Assembly: GCF_963576675.1 (NCBI RefSeq)
Contig: NC_088915.1
Span: forward strand, 45,971,501 to 46,035,500
DNA length: 64,000 nt
Source: Euphorbia lathyris
Lineage: Eukaryota; Streptophyta; Magnoliopsida; Malpighiales; Euphorbiaceae
Direction of reading: 5' to 3'
Positions 51,559-64,000 of the stretch are shown here, piece by piece (within the stretch, counting starts at the first letter, position 1; every line of letters starts with the position of its first letter). A program made the translations under genes and the position numbers. A model generated the notes under the pieces. It saw only the letters and a program-made list of their open reading frames with translations, had not been told where the DNA came from and did no database searches.

Positions 51559-54427
51559 AAACACAAGTCTCTTTGCAGTTTTGCTCGAAACTAAATTGTT
51601 TTATGGATTCATCAAAACGTTTGTTCTAGCTCCTAGATGCTTGCCATAAATGGATCTCTGAAGTTTGCAAACCTTAGTTGCCACCTTCGATGTAAAACCT
51701 TCAGGTTGCATCATATATACATCCACAAGTAGGTTTTCATTTAGGAAAGCTGTTTTCACTCCATTTGGCAAATCTGATAATCAAAATGAGAGGAACTAAC
51801 AAGAAAAGTTTTGATGGATATGGACATGGCTACTGCAGAGAAAGTTTCATCATAGTCAACTCTTTGCCTTTGACGATAACCTTTCGCTACCAACCTAACT
51901 TTATAGGTGCTAACCTTTCCATCCATGTATGTCTTCTTCTTGAAGATCCACTTGCACCCAATGGGTTTTATCCCTTCGGTTGGATCAACCAAAGTCCAAA
52001 CTTGGTTAGTGTACATGGAATCCATTTCAGAATTCATGGCTTCAAGCCATGCTTTGGATTCTGCACCAGTACTAGCATCTTCATAGGTTTCGGGTTCATC
52101 CTCAAACACGGGAACCTCTTCACCGTCTCCCACTAGAAATACATATCTCTTTGGAAGTTTACGAACTCTTTGTGACCTACGAGAGGCTAGTGGTACTGCA
52201 GTCTCATCTAATGGGATTATTTCGGGTTCCACTACCGCTTCCGCCATTTCAGCTGATGCTTCCTCTTGAACTTCTTTAAGTTTAATTATGCTCCATGTTC
52301 ATGTTTCCTCTAGAAACTCTTTCTCTAGAAACACAACATGCTTGGATACTATTACTTTCTAATCATCCGGATGATAGAAGTAATATCCGATTGTTTCTTT
52401 GGGATATCCAATGAAGAAACATTTATCAGATTTAGAATCCAACTTATATGATGCAATGCGTTTAACATATGTTGAACTTTGCCATATCCTCATGAAAGAG
52501 ATCTAGGGTTTCCTACCAACAAACAGTTTATATGGTGTGGAACTAGTGGATTTAGTGGATACTCGATTCAAGGTAAATAGGGCAGTTTCTAAGGCATAGC
52601 CCCAGAATGTCTTTGGAAGTTTTGCCATGCTCATCATGGCTCATACCATATCCAATGGAGTACGATTTCTCCTTTCAGATACCCCATTGTGTTTTGGTGT
52701 ATACGGAGGAGTCTATTGTGAGAGAATTCCACATTCATCTAGATAATTCAGGAAATCATTTGAAAGATATTCTCCACCTCGATCTGATTGAAGTATTTTA
52801 CTAGTCTTTCCTGTTTGATTTTATACTTCATTCTTGAAGCATTTGAATTTCTCAAAAGCTTCTGACTTATGCTTCATCAAGTAGATATAACCATATCTAG
52901 TGTGATCATCTATGAAGCTAATGAAGTATCTGAATCCTGCTCTTGCTTGGACTGACATAAGACCACATACATCTGAATGTATTAATCCTAGAGTGTCTGA
53001 TACACGCTCTCCTTTATTTCTAACTGGTGTCTTTGTCATCTTTCCTTCCTAAACATGATTCACATATTCCAATTGATTCACAATCAACTTAGTCTATAAG
53101 CCCATCTTGATGTAACTTAAGCATGTGTTTCTTGTTTATATGGCCTTGACAATAATGCCACAAGTATGTTGAATTATCTATCTTATGTCTTTTGGTATCG
53201 ATTGTGAAAACAAAAACTTTATCATTCAATACATAAATGCCATTCAATGATATTCCTAAAAATAGAAAATTCCATATCTATAAAAATCACAATTTGAATT
53301 CTTTATTGAAACAGTAAAACCATCATCTACTAGACAGCTAACAGAAATAATGTTTCTAGAAATCTCAGGTATAAACAATTCCTTAATTCTATTACAAGTC
53401 TAGATGGGAAAGCTAAGACATAATTTCAAATTGCGAGTGCAGCAACCCTTGCTCTGTTTCCAAACCACAAGTTTATGTCTCCTTTCATGAAGTCCCTAGT
53501 CTGTCTTAGTTCCTGCATATTTGAACAAATATGAGATCCACATCCGGTATCCAATACCCAAGATTCAAACTGTGAATTGAATTGATTTCGGTTAAGAACA
53601 TATGAGATATTGAAGCACCATCATTTCCCTTATTGAGAGAAACTAGGTACTCCTTGTAGTTCCTCTTCCAATGCTCGTCTTTACCACAGAAGTGGCATTC
53701 CCCTTTGGGCTTCTTTGCTTGTTTACCTTTGGCTTGTATTGGTTTTGAGCCTTTGCTTTTCTTGGATATTAGAGGTGGTAAACTTCCCTTTCCTCTTGTT
53801 AGGTCCCTCAATAACATATGCAGGCACTACTTTGTCTTTCTTCAAATTGCTCTCAACAGACTTGAGCATATTCATAAGGTCTTTAAGAGAGGTTTGCAAG
53901 TCATTCATTTGATAGTTCATGATGAACTGTGAATACTCTGAGAGGGATTGTAGAACTAAGTCAACATTTAATTCATGATCCATCACAAATCCAATGTTAG
54001 AAAGCTTGGTAATGAAACCAATCTTCTTGACACAATGTGTCACAATAGAAGAGCCCTCTCGTATATTGGAGAGAAATAACAACTTCATTATCTCATAGTG
54101 TTCACATCGAGTCTGTTTCTCAAACAGCTCCTTCAAGTGTGCAATCATTGAATATGCATCCATATTCTCATGTTGCCTTTGTAGCTCTAGTGTCATAGCC
54201 GCGAGTATGATGCATCCCATATAATCATCATCGGACCGATGCTTCTGGTAAACATCGATCTCTTCTATGGGAGCATTATCAACTAGAGTGATGGGTATCG
54301 TCATATCTAATACATACCCTATTTTTCCGAACTTCAAGACAATTTTGAGGTTGCGAAACCAGTCGGTGAAGTTTGAATCATTCAGTTTGTTATCGGTAAT
54401 AATATTACGCATATCTGTTTTAGACAT
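51559..54427 (-). pseudogene. Copia-B gag and pol, first part
   Basis: Gag starts MSKTDMRNIITDNKLN at 54427 and is open to 53723; a second frame (53817-53506) holds the zinc knuckle CHFCGKDEHWKRNY, whose last Cys has become Tyr. Integrase pieces (LIHSDVCGLM near 52990) and reverse transcriptase (CKWIFKKKTYMDGKVSTYKV near 51930) follow in separate frames with many stops. It continues at 48770 on the other side of the solo LTR. Confidence 0.85.
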
Positions 54428-55078
54428 GATTACAAGTAACTTATTTATAACCTGAGGGTGAGAAAGAGTGACATATGTAATTCATTTGTTTTAAGTATAC
54501 AATTTAGACACATGACTTTAGTTGTTTAAATGTCTCCCACTATTTTTACCAAATTAATAACCCTCTAAATTAATTCAAAGAATTTCACAAACTCTTTTGT
54601 GGGCTAGGATCCTATCTAGTGAAGTTTCACCTTGAGTTTACTCAACAAACTAGCTTCATTCGTTAGGTAGATTCATGTAATCAATCATGTAATTGTCATA
54701 TTAATTATGTTACTCCTAGGTTGTTGGGTTGCTAACCACATTAGTAACTAATACATTTTAATATCAATCCCAACCATCTTGCCTACTACCTTCAAATAAC
54801 ATGAGTTTACCCATCCAATTATTTTAGGTTAGTTTAAGTCATTAATCTTATATATTCGTGAAAAACAATTTTTTCAATAATTCAGGTGTTATCCATAAGG
54901 CCCCGAGCTTGAGTGTACTCAACAACCCAAAGACCCCCAGATATTACCGTCTGAATTATAATATTAGGAAGGCAACTGATTTGTAACTTATTTATCGATT
55001 TAACTTTTGTTTAGTGAGTGATTTTTATTTTAAGTCTTATAATCTAACATAGTTTTGATTTGATTTAGCATACATCAG
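54428..55078 (-). other. Copia-B leader, cut by Copia-A
   Basis: It matches the first 650 bp upstream of gag in Copia-A and D. No ORF. ATCAG (55074-55078) may be one copy of the Copia-A target duplication. Confidence 0.75.
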
Positions 55079-56903
55079 TGTAGGAAAATAGGCTAACGTA
55101 TACCAGCGGAAATATAAAAATTTTAACCTATTTCCATTAACCCCAAGATTCGTTAATCGTTATTTCATATAAAGAGAGATAAAAGAAATACCTTTCAGAA
55201 GTTCTATCTACCGTTGCAAACGAAGTGCCCACAACTCTTACTTCGAGTTCCCGAGCACAAAACAAAACAATGGAAGATCAAGTTAGACTCAACCGTTTAA
55301 AACAACCAAAGTAGATTGTCTCTAATTAATCAACACAAGATCAAGGATAAAGAGAAAGAGATTAAAATCAATTGAATGGAAGGAAGCGGTGGAAAATCTC
55401 GTCCTCGAGCTAGGGGTCGAAATTCTCTCTCTTGAATACTAGGGCTAGATTTCGAAAATCTATATAAGGGGGTATTTATAATCTTTCTTGTATCTAATCC
55501 TTAGTTAGATAGAATTAGGTTATTGAATAAGAATTCAATTCGGAATAGAATTCTTAATTATTATCTATTAATATATCTAAATATAAAAGATAATAATAAT
55601 AACCTTATTAGATAATAATAGGAGTAATATAATCTAATTAAAACTCCTAATTTATTTATCCTTTAATTAATTTAATTCATAATCCTAATCTAATTAGGAT
55701 TAATAAAATTAAACTAATTATTTATGTATCAACATACACAAAATCGCCCCCCATAGTAATTGGGCCTTATTGGGCTCAGTTGGGCTTCCGTTAATTAATT
55801 AACATCTGTCTCTCTTTTGGGTTCCAAGTCTTATGTGTGACCCATTAGGTTCTTATTGCTTCTAGCCGTATGCAACTTATTAAATTAATTTTCAAAGAAT
55901 TATATTTAATCTTTGCATAATAGAATGATGTACAAAGTATGTGATTAGCAAGTCCGTAATCATTCCCCTAGAGCTATAAGAAGACAGGTTGATTCTGTCG
56001 TTGACCTTTCCGTATTAGTTACGGTATAATTCGATCCTTTATCAACTACGTCCTTGAACTGAATCTTATGACTATGGGTAATGTCAAGTCACATATAGCG
56101 AGACATTCGTTTTACTTGTTCTGGCCGAGTCAACTCCAATTAGATAGGTTAAGAGAAATCCGTATTTCAATCTTAAGCTATCACCTTGCAAGGATTTAGA
56201 GTCAAGACTTCCACAAGCGATCCATGGACATATCTCCCATTTATCGGGAGTGATAAATGCTCAATCCAATGTATAACGATCCCGCAATCACTTCCTGTGA
56301 TACCCAACGTCTGTTGTTCACACCCCAGAGTCATCTCTATTAAGGATCGTGTTACAACAGGATCAAAGCGTCACATTCAGTAATCCAGAATGACTAATTA
56401 ACATTCCTTTGAGTCTGAGGATTATTTATACCTATTAATACCAATGAGATGAACAGGTGACAAGGATGAATCTACCCATCCTGTTATCTCAAGTCGGGTC
56501 CCCAATCCTAATGAACTACTTTTCATCGGATCCATGTAACTGTCCAGATATCTATATATATGAAGCTTGTGAGATCAGCTTTCTGTTGGACAGAAGACAT
56601 TGTTACATGCAAGTCTCAACAGTGATATGTCAATCCTGAACATATTACTTGACTTGGGGTGGTTTTAAGTTTATTAGTTTATTACAAAGTTTCGTCTCAC
56701 TTCATGCTTGTATGAACACTTTATAATCACTTTAAACAAACTTACGGATTTCCTTTTATTAGACTTTATTTAGTGCTTAAAAGGGATTGCCTTTATATAG
56801 TCATAAGACATATATCTCATTAAAACAAATGATATAAAGAACACTTCATTTACATTAAGTTTGTATCCTAGAACAATTGTCTATAGGACACTAAACCCCA
56901 ACA
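55079..56903 (-). repeat. Copia-A 3' LTR (1825 bp)
   Basis: The minus strand starts TGTTGGGG at 56903, right after the polypurine tract (56904-56916, minus CCAAGTGGGAGTA), and ends TTTTCCTACA at 55079. It is near-identical to the visible 5' LTR. Confidence 0.92.
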
Positions 56904-56917
56904 TACTCCCACTTGGA

Positions 56918-59900
56918 CTAAAGCCAATTGTTTCTATAACTTATCCCAGTAGAAGTTAGATGACGATCATGTACTTTCTGGGTTAAGGGCTTTGTCAACG
57001 GATCTGCAACGTTGTCCTCTGTAGGTACTCTTTCTATTCTCACATCTCCTCTTGCCACAATTTCTCTTATAATGTGGTATCGCTTTAGGTAATGCTTGGA
57101 TGCATTATGAGACCGTGGTTCCTTTGCTTGCGCAATGGCTCCATTGTTATCACAGTACAATGTAATGGGATTTACAATGTCAAGCACCATACTAAGTTCA
57201 GTAATGAACTTCCTAATCCAAACCGCTTCCTTTGCTGCTTCCGCAGCAGCGATATACTCTGACTCGGTCGTAGCGAAAGCTACGCTTCCTTGCTTGGAAC
57301 TCTTCCAGCTGACCGCGCCCCCATTCAAGATAAACAGGTATCCTGATTGGGATTTAAAATCGTTCTCATCTGTGAGATGACTTGCATCTGAAAATCCTTC
57401 TATTTTCAGATCCCCTTCTCCGTACACTAGAAACATATCTTTAGTTCTTCTCAAGTACTTAAGAATGTTTTTGACGGCAATCCAGTGCTCGTCTCCCGGA
57501 TTTCCTTGGTAACGACTCGTTATACTTAACGCGAACGCTACGTCAGGTCTAGTACGGGACTACAGCCATGCGCTTCTTATCATCATCGGTTTTAGGACAT
57601 TGATGATTGTTTAACTTTACTCCATGTAGCATGGGTAAGTTACCTCGTTTCGATTCAAGCATGCTAAACCGCTTTAGCACCTTTTCGATGTATGTAGCCT
57701 GTGAAAGACCAAGCAGTCTTCTTGATCTATCTCTGTAGATCTTTATACCAAGTATATAAGCTGCTTCACTGAGGTCTTTCATTGAGAAGTTACCAGATAA
57801 CCATACTTTTACCGACTGTAGTAGAGCTACGTCATTTCCCATTAATAATATATCGTCCACATATAATATCAGAAATGCTACAGAGCTCCCACTTGCTTTC
57901 TTGTAAATGCAAGCTTCTTCGCAATTTTGTTCGAAACCAAATTGTTTTATGGTTTCGTCAAAACGCTTGTTCCAGCTTCTAGATGCTTGCTTGAGTCCAT
58001 AAATGGATCTCTGAAGTTTGCAAACTTTGTTTGCATCCTTTGATATGAAACCTTCAGGTTGCATCATATATACATCCTCAAGCAGGTTTCCATTTAGGAA
58101 AGTTGTTTTCACATCCATTTGCCAAATCTCGTAATCGTAGTGAGCGACAATAGCAAGCATTATTCTGATTGATTTGGACATAGCCACAGGAGAGAAAGTT
58201 TCGTCATAATCAATTCCTTGCTTCTGACGATATCCTTTCGCTACTAACCTAGATTTGTAGGTGCTAACCTTTCCATCCATGTCAGTCTTCTTTTTGAAGA
58301 TCCACCTGCACCCAATGGGTTTTATCCCTTCGGGTGGATCAACCAAAGTCCACACTTGGTTGGTGTACATGGAATCCATCTCAGAATCCATGGCTTCAAG
58401 CCATGCTTTAGAATCTAGACTGTTAAGAGCCTCTTCGTAGATTTCGGGTTCGTCGTCTAACACGGGAACCTCATCATTATCTCCCACTAGAAAACCATAT
58501 CTAATAGGGAGTTCACGAACTCTTTGTGATCTACGAAGGGGTGGCACTTGAGTCTCATCTAATGGGACTGCATCGGGTTCCTCGACTACTTCTGTTGTTT
58601 CAGTTGGTGTTTCTTGTTCATGAACTTCATCAAGTTCAATCATGCTTCCCTTTTCTGTGTCTTCGAGAAAATCTTTCTCTAAGAAGGTTGCGTGCTTGGA
58701 TACTATTACTTTTTGATCATCTGGATGATAGAAGTAATATCCCACAGTTTCCTTAGGGTATCCAACGAAGAAACATTTATCAGATTTAGAATCTAGTTTG
58801 TCGGACGCAATGCGTTTGACAAATGCTGAACAACCCCATACTCTCATGAATGAGAACATGAGTTTCCTACCAACGAACAATTCATATGGTGTGGAATTAG
58901 CGGATTTAGTTGGTACTCGATTTAGGGTGAAGAGGGCGGTTTCTAAGGCATAGCCCCAGAATGTCTTTGGAAGTAATGTTATGCTCATCATGGATCGTAC
59001 CATATCTAGTATGGTACGGTTCCTCCTCTCGGATACACCATTGTGTTGTGGTGTATAGGGAGGTGTCCATTGTGAGCATATCCCACATTCAGTTAGATAA
59101 TTCAGAAAATCATCTGAAAGATATTCGCCACCTCGATCGGATCGAAGTGTCTTTATTTTCTTTCCTAATTGATTTTCTACTTCATTCTTGAAGCATTTGA
59201 ATTTCTCAAAAGCTTCAGACTTGTGCTTCATCAAGTAGATATAACCATATCGGGTATGGTCGTCTATAAAGCTTATGAAGTATCTGAATCCTCCTCTTGC
59301 TTGCACTGACATAAGACCGCATACATCTGAATGAATGAGTCCTAGAGTGTCTGATACACGTTCACCTTTATTGCTAAAGGGTGTCTTTGTCATTTTACCT
59401 TTTAAACATGCTTCGCATGTTTCCAATGATTCGGGATCAATTGAATTTATAAGCCCATCTTGATGTAGCTTAAGCATGTGTCTTTTGTTTATATGGCCTA
59501 AACGATAATGCCACAAGTAAGTTGAATTATCTAGCTTATGTCTTTTGGTATCAATTGCGAAAACAGAAAATTATGTCATCTAACACATAAATCCCATTTT
59601 GTGATATTCCTGAAAAATAGAAAATCGAATCTCTATAAAAGTCGCAATGTTTGTCTTTTATTGAAATATGAAAACCGTCGTCAACAAGACGGCTAATAGA
59701 AATAATGTTACGAGACATTTGAGGAACGTACAAACAATTCCTTAATTCTATTACAAGCCCAGAGGGCAAATTTAAAACATAATCTCCAATTGCGAGGGCG
59801 GCAACTCTTGCTCCATTTTCTACTCGCAAGTTTATGCTTCCTTTCTTCAATTCCCTAGTCTGATTTAGTTCCTGCATATTTGTACAAATATGAGATCCGC

Positions 59901-60792
59901 ATCCGGTATCAAGTACCCAAGATTCAGACTGTGAAATTGTATTTATTTCAATATAAAACATACCAGATGTTGAAGCACTGCCTTTTCCCTTCTTGAGGGA
60001 GGCTAGGTACTCCTTGCAATTCCTTCTCCAATGCCCGTCTTTACCACGGAAGTGGCACTCTCCTTTGGGCTTCTTCACTTCCTTTCCCTTGGCTTTAGTG
60101 GGCATGGCTCCCTTGCCTTTCTTGGGATATTTAGGATTGGGAAAATTCCCCTTCCTCTTCTTTGATCCCTCTATGACAAGAGCTGATATTGCCTTGTCCT
60201 TTTTCATATTGGGCTCAACTGACTTGAGCATATTTGCAAGCTCTTCAAGAGAGGTTTGCAAGTCATTCATCTGATAGTTCATGATGAACTGTGAATAACT
60301 CTCTGGGAGGGATTGAAGAATTAAGTCTATGCTTAGTTCATTATCCATTGCGAATCCAATACTTGAAAGTTTGGTAATATAGCCAATCATCTTGACACAA
60401 TGTGTCATCACAGATGTGCCCTCTTGCATCCTGCAATGATATAGCAACTTGGATATCTCGTAGCGTTCGCACCTAGTCTGTTTCCCAAATACCTCTTTAA
60501 GGTGCATGATGATGGAATAGGCATCCATTTCCTCATGTTGCCTTTGTAATTCCGGTGTCATCGATGCAAGTATGATGCATCCCGCATGATCATCATCAGC
60601 TTTGTGCTTCTAGTAAGCATCGATTTCTTCGATGGGAGCATCATCAACTGGGATAGGGGGTATCGTTGTATCAAGTACATACCCTATCTTATCGAACTTC
60701 AAAACGATTTTGAGGTTACGAAACCAGTCGGTGAAGTTTGAACCGTTCAACTTGTTATCGGTAAGAATGTTTTGCAGATTGGTTTTAGTCAT
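56918..60792 (-). pseudogene. Copia-A gag-pol polyprotein, broken in three places
   Basis: Gag starts MTKTNLQNILTDNKLNG at 60792. The order is gag, zinc knuckle (CHFRGKDGHWRRNC, second Cys changed to Arg), aspartic protease (WVLDTGCGSH near 59930), integrase (H-H-C-C region near 59500, catalytic words IHSDVCG, SDRGGEY and NGVSERRN), reverse transcriptase (FLILYVDDILLMGND near 57870) and RNase H (YCDNNGAIAQAKEP). Breaks are an in-frame TAG at about 60608, a frameshift near 59570 and a deletion near 57555. The deletion removes 41 nt compared with Copia-B and shifts the frame. An intact gene would make all enzymes for copy-and-insert transposition. This copy cannot. Confidence 0.92.
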
Positions 60793-62244
60793 GATTTTAA
60801 GAGTGTTTAATTAAACCTGAGAGTGAGAAAGAGTAAACGTATGTTATTCATTTGCTTTAAAGTATATCAATCTAAAAGTATAGGCCTTTTAGTTTATTTT
60901 AGATTGCTCCCACTATTTTGCCAAATTAATAGCCCTCCATATTAATTCAAAGAATTTCACAAATCCTTTAGTGAGCTAGGATCCTAACTCTTGAGATTTC
61001 GCCTTGAGTTTGCTCAACAAGCTAGTCTCATTCATTAGGTAGATTCATGTAATCAATCACATCTTTAATGTGATTCTTAGGCTATTGGGTTACTAACCAC
61101 ATTAGTAACTAATATGCTATTCATATTAATCCCAACCATATTGCCCATTAGTTTATGACAACATGAGTTTGCTCATCCAATTATCATAATATAATTTAAG
61201 TATTACCCCATATTCATGAAAAATGATTTTCGATAATTTAGGTGTTACCGTAAGACCCCGAGCTTGGGTTTGCTCAACAACCCAAAGGCCCCCAGTACTG
61301 CCGGCTGAATTATAATATTAGGGAGGGGCAACCGATTTTAATAACTTGCTTATTTACTTAAATTTTAATGAGGGATTTTATTTTAGGTCTCATAATCTAA
61401 CTTAGTCTTGATTTGCTTTAGCATACATCAGACACATACATTTGCGTTATGGACATATTATCTAAATTATTCCGTCGAGCCAGAGACGGAATAAAAAGGC
61501 CAAACCTAGGGAAATACTAACTATTACATATTTCTCTTTAGGTCCTCCGTCTTCTCCATGGCGCCTTGAAATTACATATTAATTTCTATTCTACTAAAGA
61601 AAACTTCAATTGAATTGAAGGGAATTAGATGAGAGGAGAAATTACAATAGATAGTAGAAAGGCGGGACTCGCAGGCCCTATTTCAAAATTACCAAAAGAC
61701 TAAAAGAGGGTCCAAATATGTCAATAACTCCAAACATGCATAGACTCAATTAAATAAATTTAATCGGTTGATTATATGAGTATTTTATGTAATATTTAGG
61801 TTAATCACATTAACTCATCAAATTAACTTTCATCCAATTTTACTTCTAACAGTTTCATATCTTCTATACAAAACTTTAATTATGCACGTCCCAATTATTT
61901 TGATTTCAATTCATTTAATATTTTGATTTACAAATAGGTAAAACAAACTTTTAAATAAATTGTCATTCGATAATCAAAATAGAAAACTATTAATTTCTGA
62001 AACATATATTTATATATTCAAAACTGATTTTAAACGATTTAAAAACAAGTGGGTCTCGGTCCGGGCCCGAGGTTGGGCTTCTGCCGTTTGGCAGCAACCC
62101 TAGGCGTCTGATCCGCCGCTACCTTGTGGCAGCGACGACCAGGCGCCGCGTGCGGTTGCTGCTGCGCGGCAGCAACCGCGCAGCAGCAGTCGGGTCGCGC
62201 CGTAAGGCTCGACCCGAGCTGCTGTAATTTTTTTTTTATAATTA

Positions 62245-62278
<34 letters not shown>

Positions 62279-62594
62279 TTTTAAAACGGTTTTAAAACGA
62301 TTTTCAGAAACTAGGAAAAACTATTATAGATTTTCCGTTTTATCTTTTAGAATAAATAAAACTGATTTTATCAATCTAACCATAAAACTAATAGATTTTT
62401 TGATAATGATTATCAACCAAAATTATTAGGAACATGTGCATAATTTATTTTAATTAATAATTAGTTAAAACTTATTTATCTTTTAGAACTAATTAATAAA
62501 AACAGTTTTGTTAATTAACCTAACTATAAATATTTATTCAATCTTATTGAAAAACTTCTAAATTTTCACATATGAAATAACGGATTTAACGAAG
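60793..62594 (-). other. Copia-A leader with GC-rich hairpin island
   Basis: There is no credible ORF. A GC-rich island (about 62051-62226) includes a perfect 11-bp hairpin with a 6-nt loop (GCGGTTGCTGC 62152-62162, GCAGCAACCGC 62169-62179). A TA run lies beside it at about 62249-62274. Copia-D has the counterparts at 5876-6030. Confidence 0.8.
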
Positions 62595-62606
62595 GCTCTG
62601 ATACCA
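62595..62606 (-). other. Primer binding site, tRNA-Met type
   Basis: The minus strand reads TGGTATCAGAGC, one base from the LTR end at 62608. Confidence 0.92.
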
Positions 62607-62607
62607 A

Positions 62608-64000
62608 TGTAGGAAAATAGGCTAACGTATAGCAGCAGAAATATAAAAATTTTAACCTATTTCCATTAACCCCAAGATCCGTTAATCGTTATTTCATATA
62701 AAGAGAGATAAAACAAATACCTTTCAGAAGTTCTATCTACCGTTGCAAACGAAGTGCCAACAACTCTTACTTCGAGTTCCCGAGCACAAAAAAAACAATG
62801 GAAGATCAAGTTAGAATCAACCGTTTAAAACAACCAAAGTAGATTGTCTCTAATTAATCAACACAAGATCAAGGATAAAGAGAAAGAGATGAAAATCAAT
62901 TGAACGGAAGGAAGTTGTGGAAAATCTCGTCCTCGAGCTAGGGGTCGAAATTCTCTCTCTTGAATACTAGGGCTAGATTTCGAAAATCTATATAGGGGGG
63001 TATTTATCATCCTTCTTGTATCTAATCCTTAGTTAGATAGAATTAGTTTATTGAATAAGAATTCAATTCGGAATAGAATTCTTAATTATTATCTATTAAT
63101 ATATCTAAATATAAAAGATAATAATAATAACCTTATTGGATAATAATAGGAGTAATATAATCTAATTAAAACTCTTAATTTATTTATCCTTTAATTAATT
63201 TAATTCATAATCCTAATCTAATTCGGATTAATAAAATTAAACTAATTATTTATGTATCAACATACACAAAATCGCCCCCCATAGTAATTGGGCCTTATTA
63301 GGCTCAGTTGGGCTTCCGTTAATTAATTAACATCCGTCTCTCTTTTGGGTTCCAAGTCTTATGTGTGACCCATTAGGTTCTTATTGCTTCTAGCCGTATG
63401 CAACTTATTAAATTAATTTTCAAAGAATTATATTTAATCTTTGCATAACGGAATGATGTACAAAGTATGTGATTAGCAAGTCCGTAATCATTCCCCTAGA
63501 GCTATTAGAAGACAGGTTGATTCTGTCGTTGACCTTTCCGTGTTAGTTACGGTATAATTCGATCCTTTATCAACTACGTCCTTGAACTGAATCTTATGAC
63601 TATGGGTAATGTCAAGTCACATATAGCGAGACGTTCGTTTTACTTGTTCTGGTCGAGTCAACTCCAATTAGATAGGTTAAGAGAAATCCGTATTCAATCT
63701 TAAGCTATCACCTTGCAAGGATTTAGAGTCAAGACTTCCACAAGCGATCCATGGACATATCTCCCATTTATCGGGAGTGATAAATGCTCAATCCAATGTA
63801 TAACGATCCCGCAATCACTTCATGTGATACCCAACGTCTGCTGTTCACACCCCAGAGTCATCTCTATTAAGGATCGTGTTACAACAGGATCAAAGCGTCA
63901 CATTCAGTAATCCAGAATGACCAATTAACATTCCTTTGAGTCTGAGGATTATTTATACCTATTAATACCAATGAGATGAACAGGTGACAAGGATGAATCT
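62608..64000 (-). repeat. Copia-A 5' LTR, last 1393 bp
   Basis: It is near-identical to 55079-56470 of the 3' LTR. About 430 bp, including the TGTTGGGG start, lie beyond the window. Confidence 0.92.

Larger units (their letters stand above)
45938..55078 (-). mobile_element. Copia-B: Copia element split by a solo LTR and by Copia-A
   Basis: On the minus strand it has leader (55078-54428), gag (54427 on), pol (to 47748) and 3' LTR (47733-45938). Copia-A inserted in its leader at 55078, so its 5' LTR lies beyond the window. A solo Athila-type LTR (48776-51558) split its reverse transcriptase gene. It has more stops and deletions than Copia-A and D, so it is the older copy. Confidence 0.88.
55079..64000 (-). 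mobile_element. Copia-A: nearly complete Copia element running off the window
   Basis: On the minus strand it has a 5' LTR (from beyond 64000 to 62608), tRNA-Met primer binding site, long leader, gag-pol and 3' LTR (56903-55079). It inserted in the leader of Copia-B, a member of the same family. Its coding region is complete in domain order but broken by a few changes. It is the reference for Copia-B, C and D in this window. Confidence 0.92.

Overview
This window is plant nuclear DNA, most likely from a eudicot. It is almost wholly nested LTR retrotransposons with tRNA-Met or tRNA-Asp type primer binding sites, CACTA-type transposon ends carrying pieces of plant genes, and one apparently intact plant cytochrome P450 gene. 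Nothing bacterial or viral was seen. The species cannot be named from the sequence.

Layout, left to right. 1-3922: 3' part of an Athila-like element (Athila-1; ORF remnant and 3' LTR), inserted in the gag of a minus-strand Copia element (Copia-D, 3923-6767). 6768-about 13340: a second Athila-like element (Athila-2, minus strand), cut off at its 5' side, with two related ORFs in tandem. Each ORF has its own TATA box and its own GC-rich hairpin upstream. About 13341-17609: the right end of a CACTA element (CACTA-1) with exon fragments of a BYPASS1-like gene and of an unnamed gene. 17610-19506: LTR, primer binding site and a scrap of leader of a third Copia copy (Copia-C). 19534-20023: an LTR fragment of another family. 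20024-24463 plus 33475-33564: a decayed chromovirus-type Gypsy element (minus strand), split by a complete 9.0 kb Athila-like element (Athila-3, 24464-33474, TSD CTTAA) that encodes gag and a second ORF but has no pol. 33565-33943 plus 39406-41305: a second CACTA segment (CACTA-2) carrying two exons of the carotenoid gene Z-ISO. It is split by a mosaic gag-only Gypsy-type element (33944-39405) with a palindromic second LTR inside it. 41305-42640: short Gypsy, CACTA and Copia relics. 43108-44625: intact CYP96A-like P450 gene. 45938-55078: Copia-B, split by a solo Athila LTR that itself contains a solo LTR of the Athila-2 family. 55079-64000: Copia-A, inserted in the leader of Copia-B and running off the window.

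The four Copia copies belong to one family and all lie on the minus strand. Most element ORFs are broken. The open ones are the gag and second ORF of Athila-3 and the gag of the mosaic element. Both of those elements lack pol, so they would need enzymes supplied by other elements.

The strongest unexplained signals are three. First, a family of GC-rich hairpins sits 90-220 bp upstream of the TATA boxes of the Athila-2 family, with paired substitutions that keep the stem. Second, the Gypsy element is built from two LTR types. Third, each Athila-like internal region carries two polypurine-tract-like signals, 1480 bp apart in two of the three elements.
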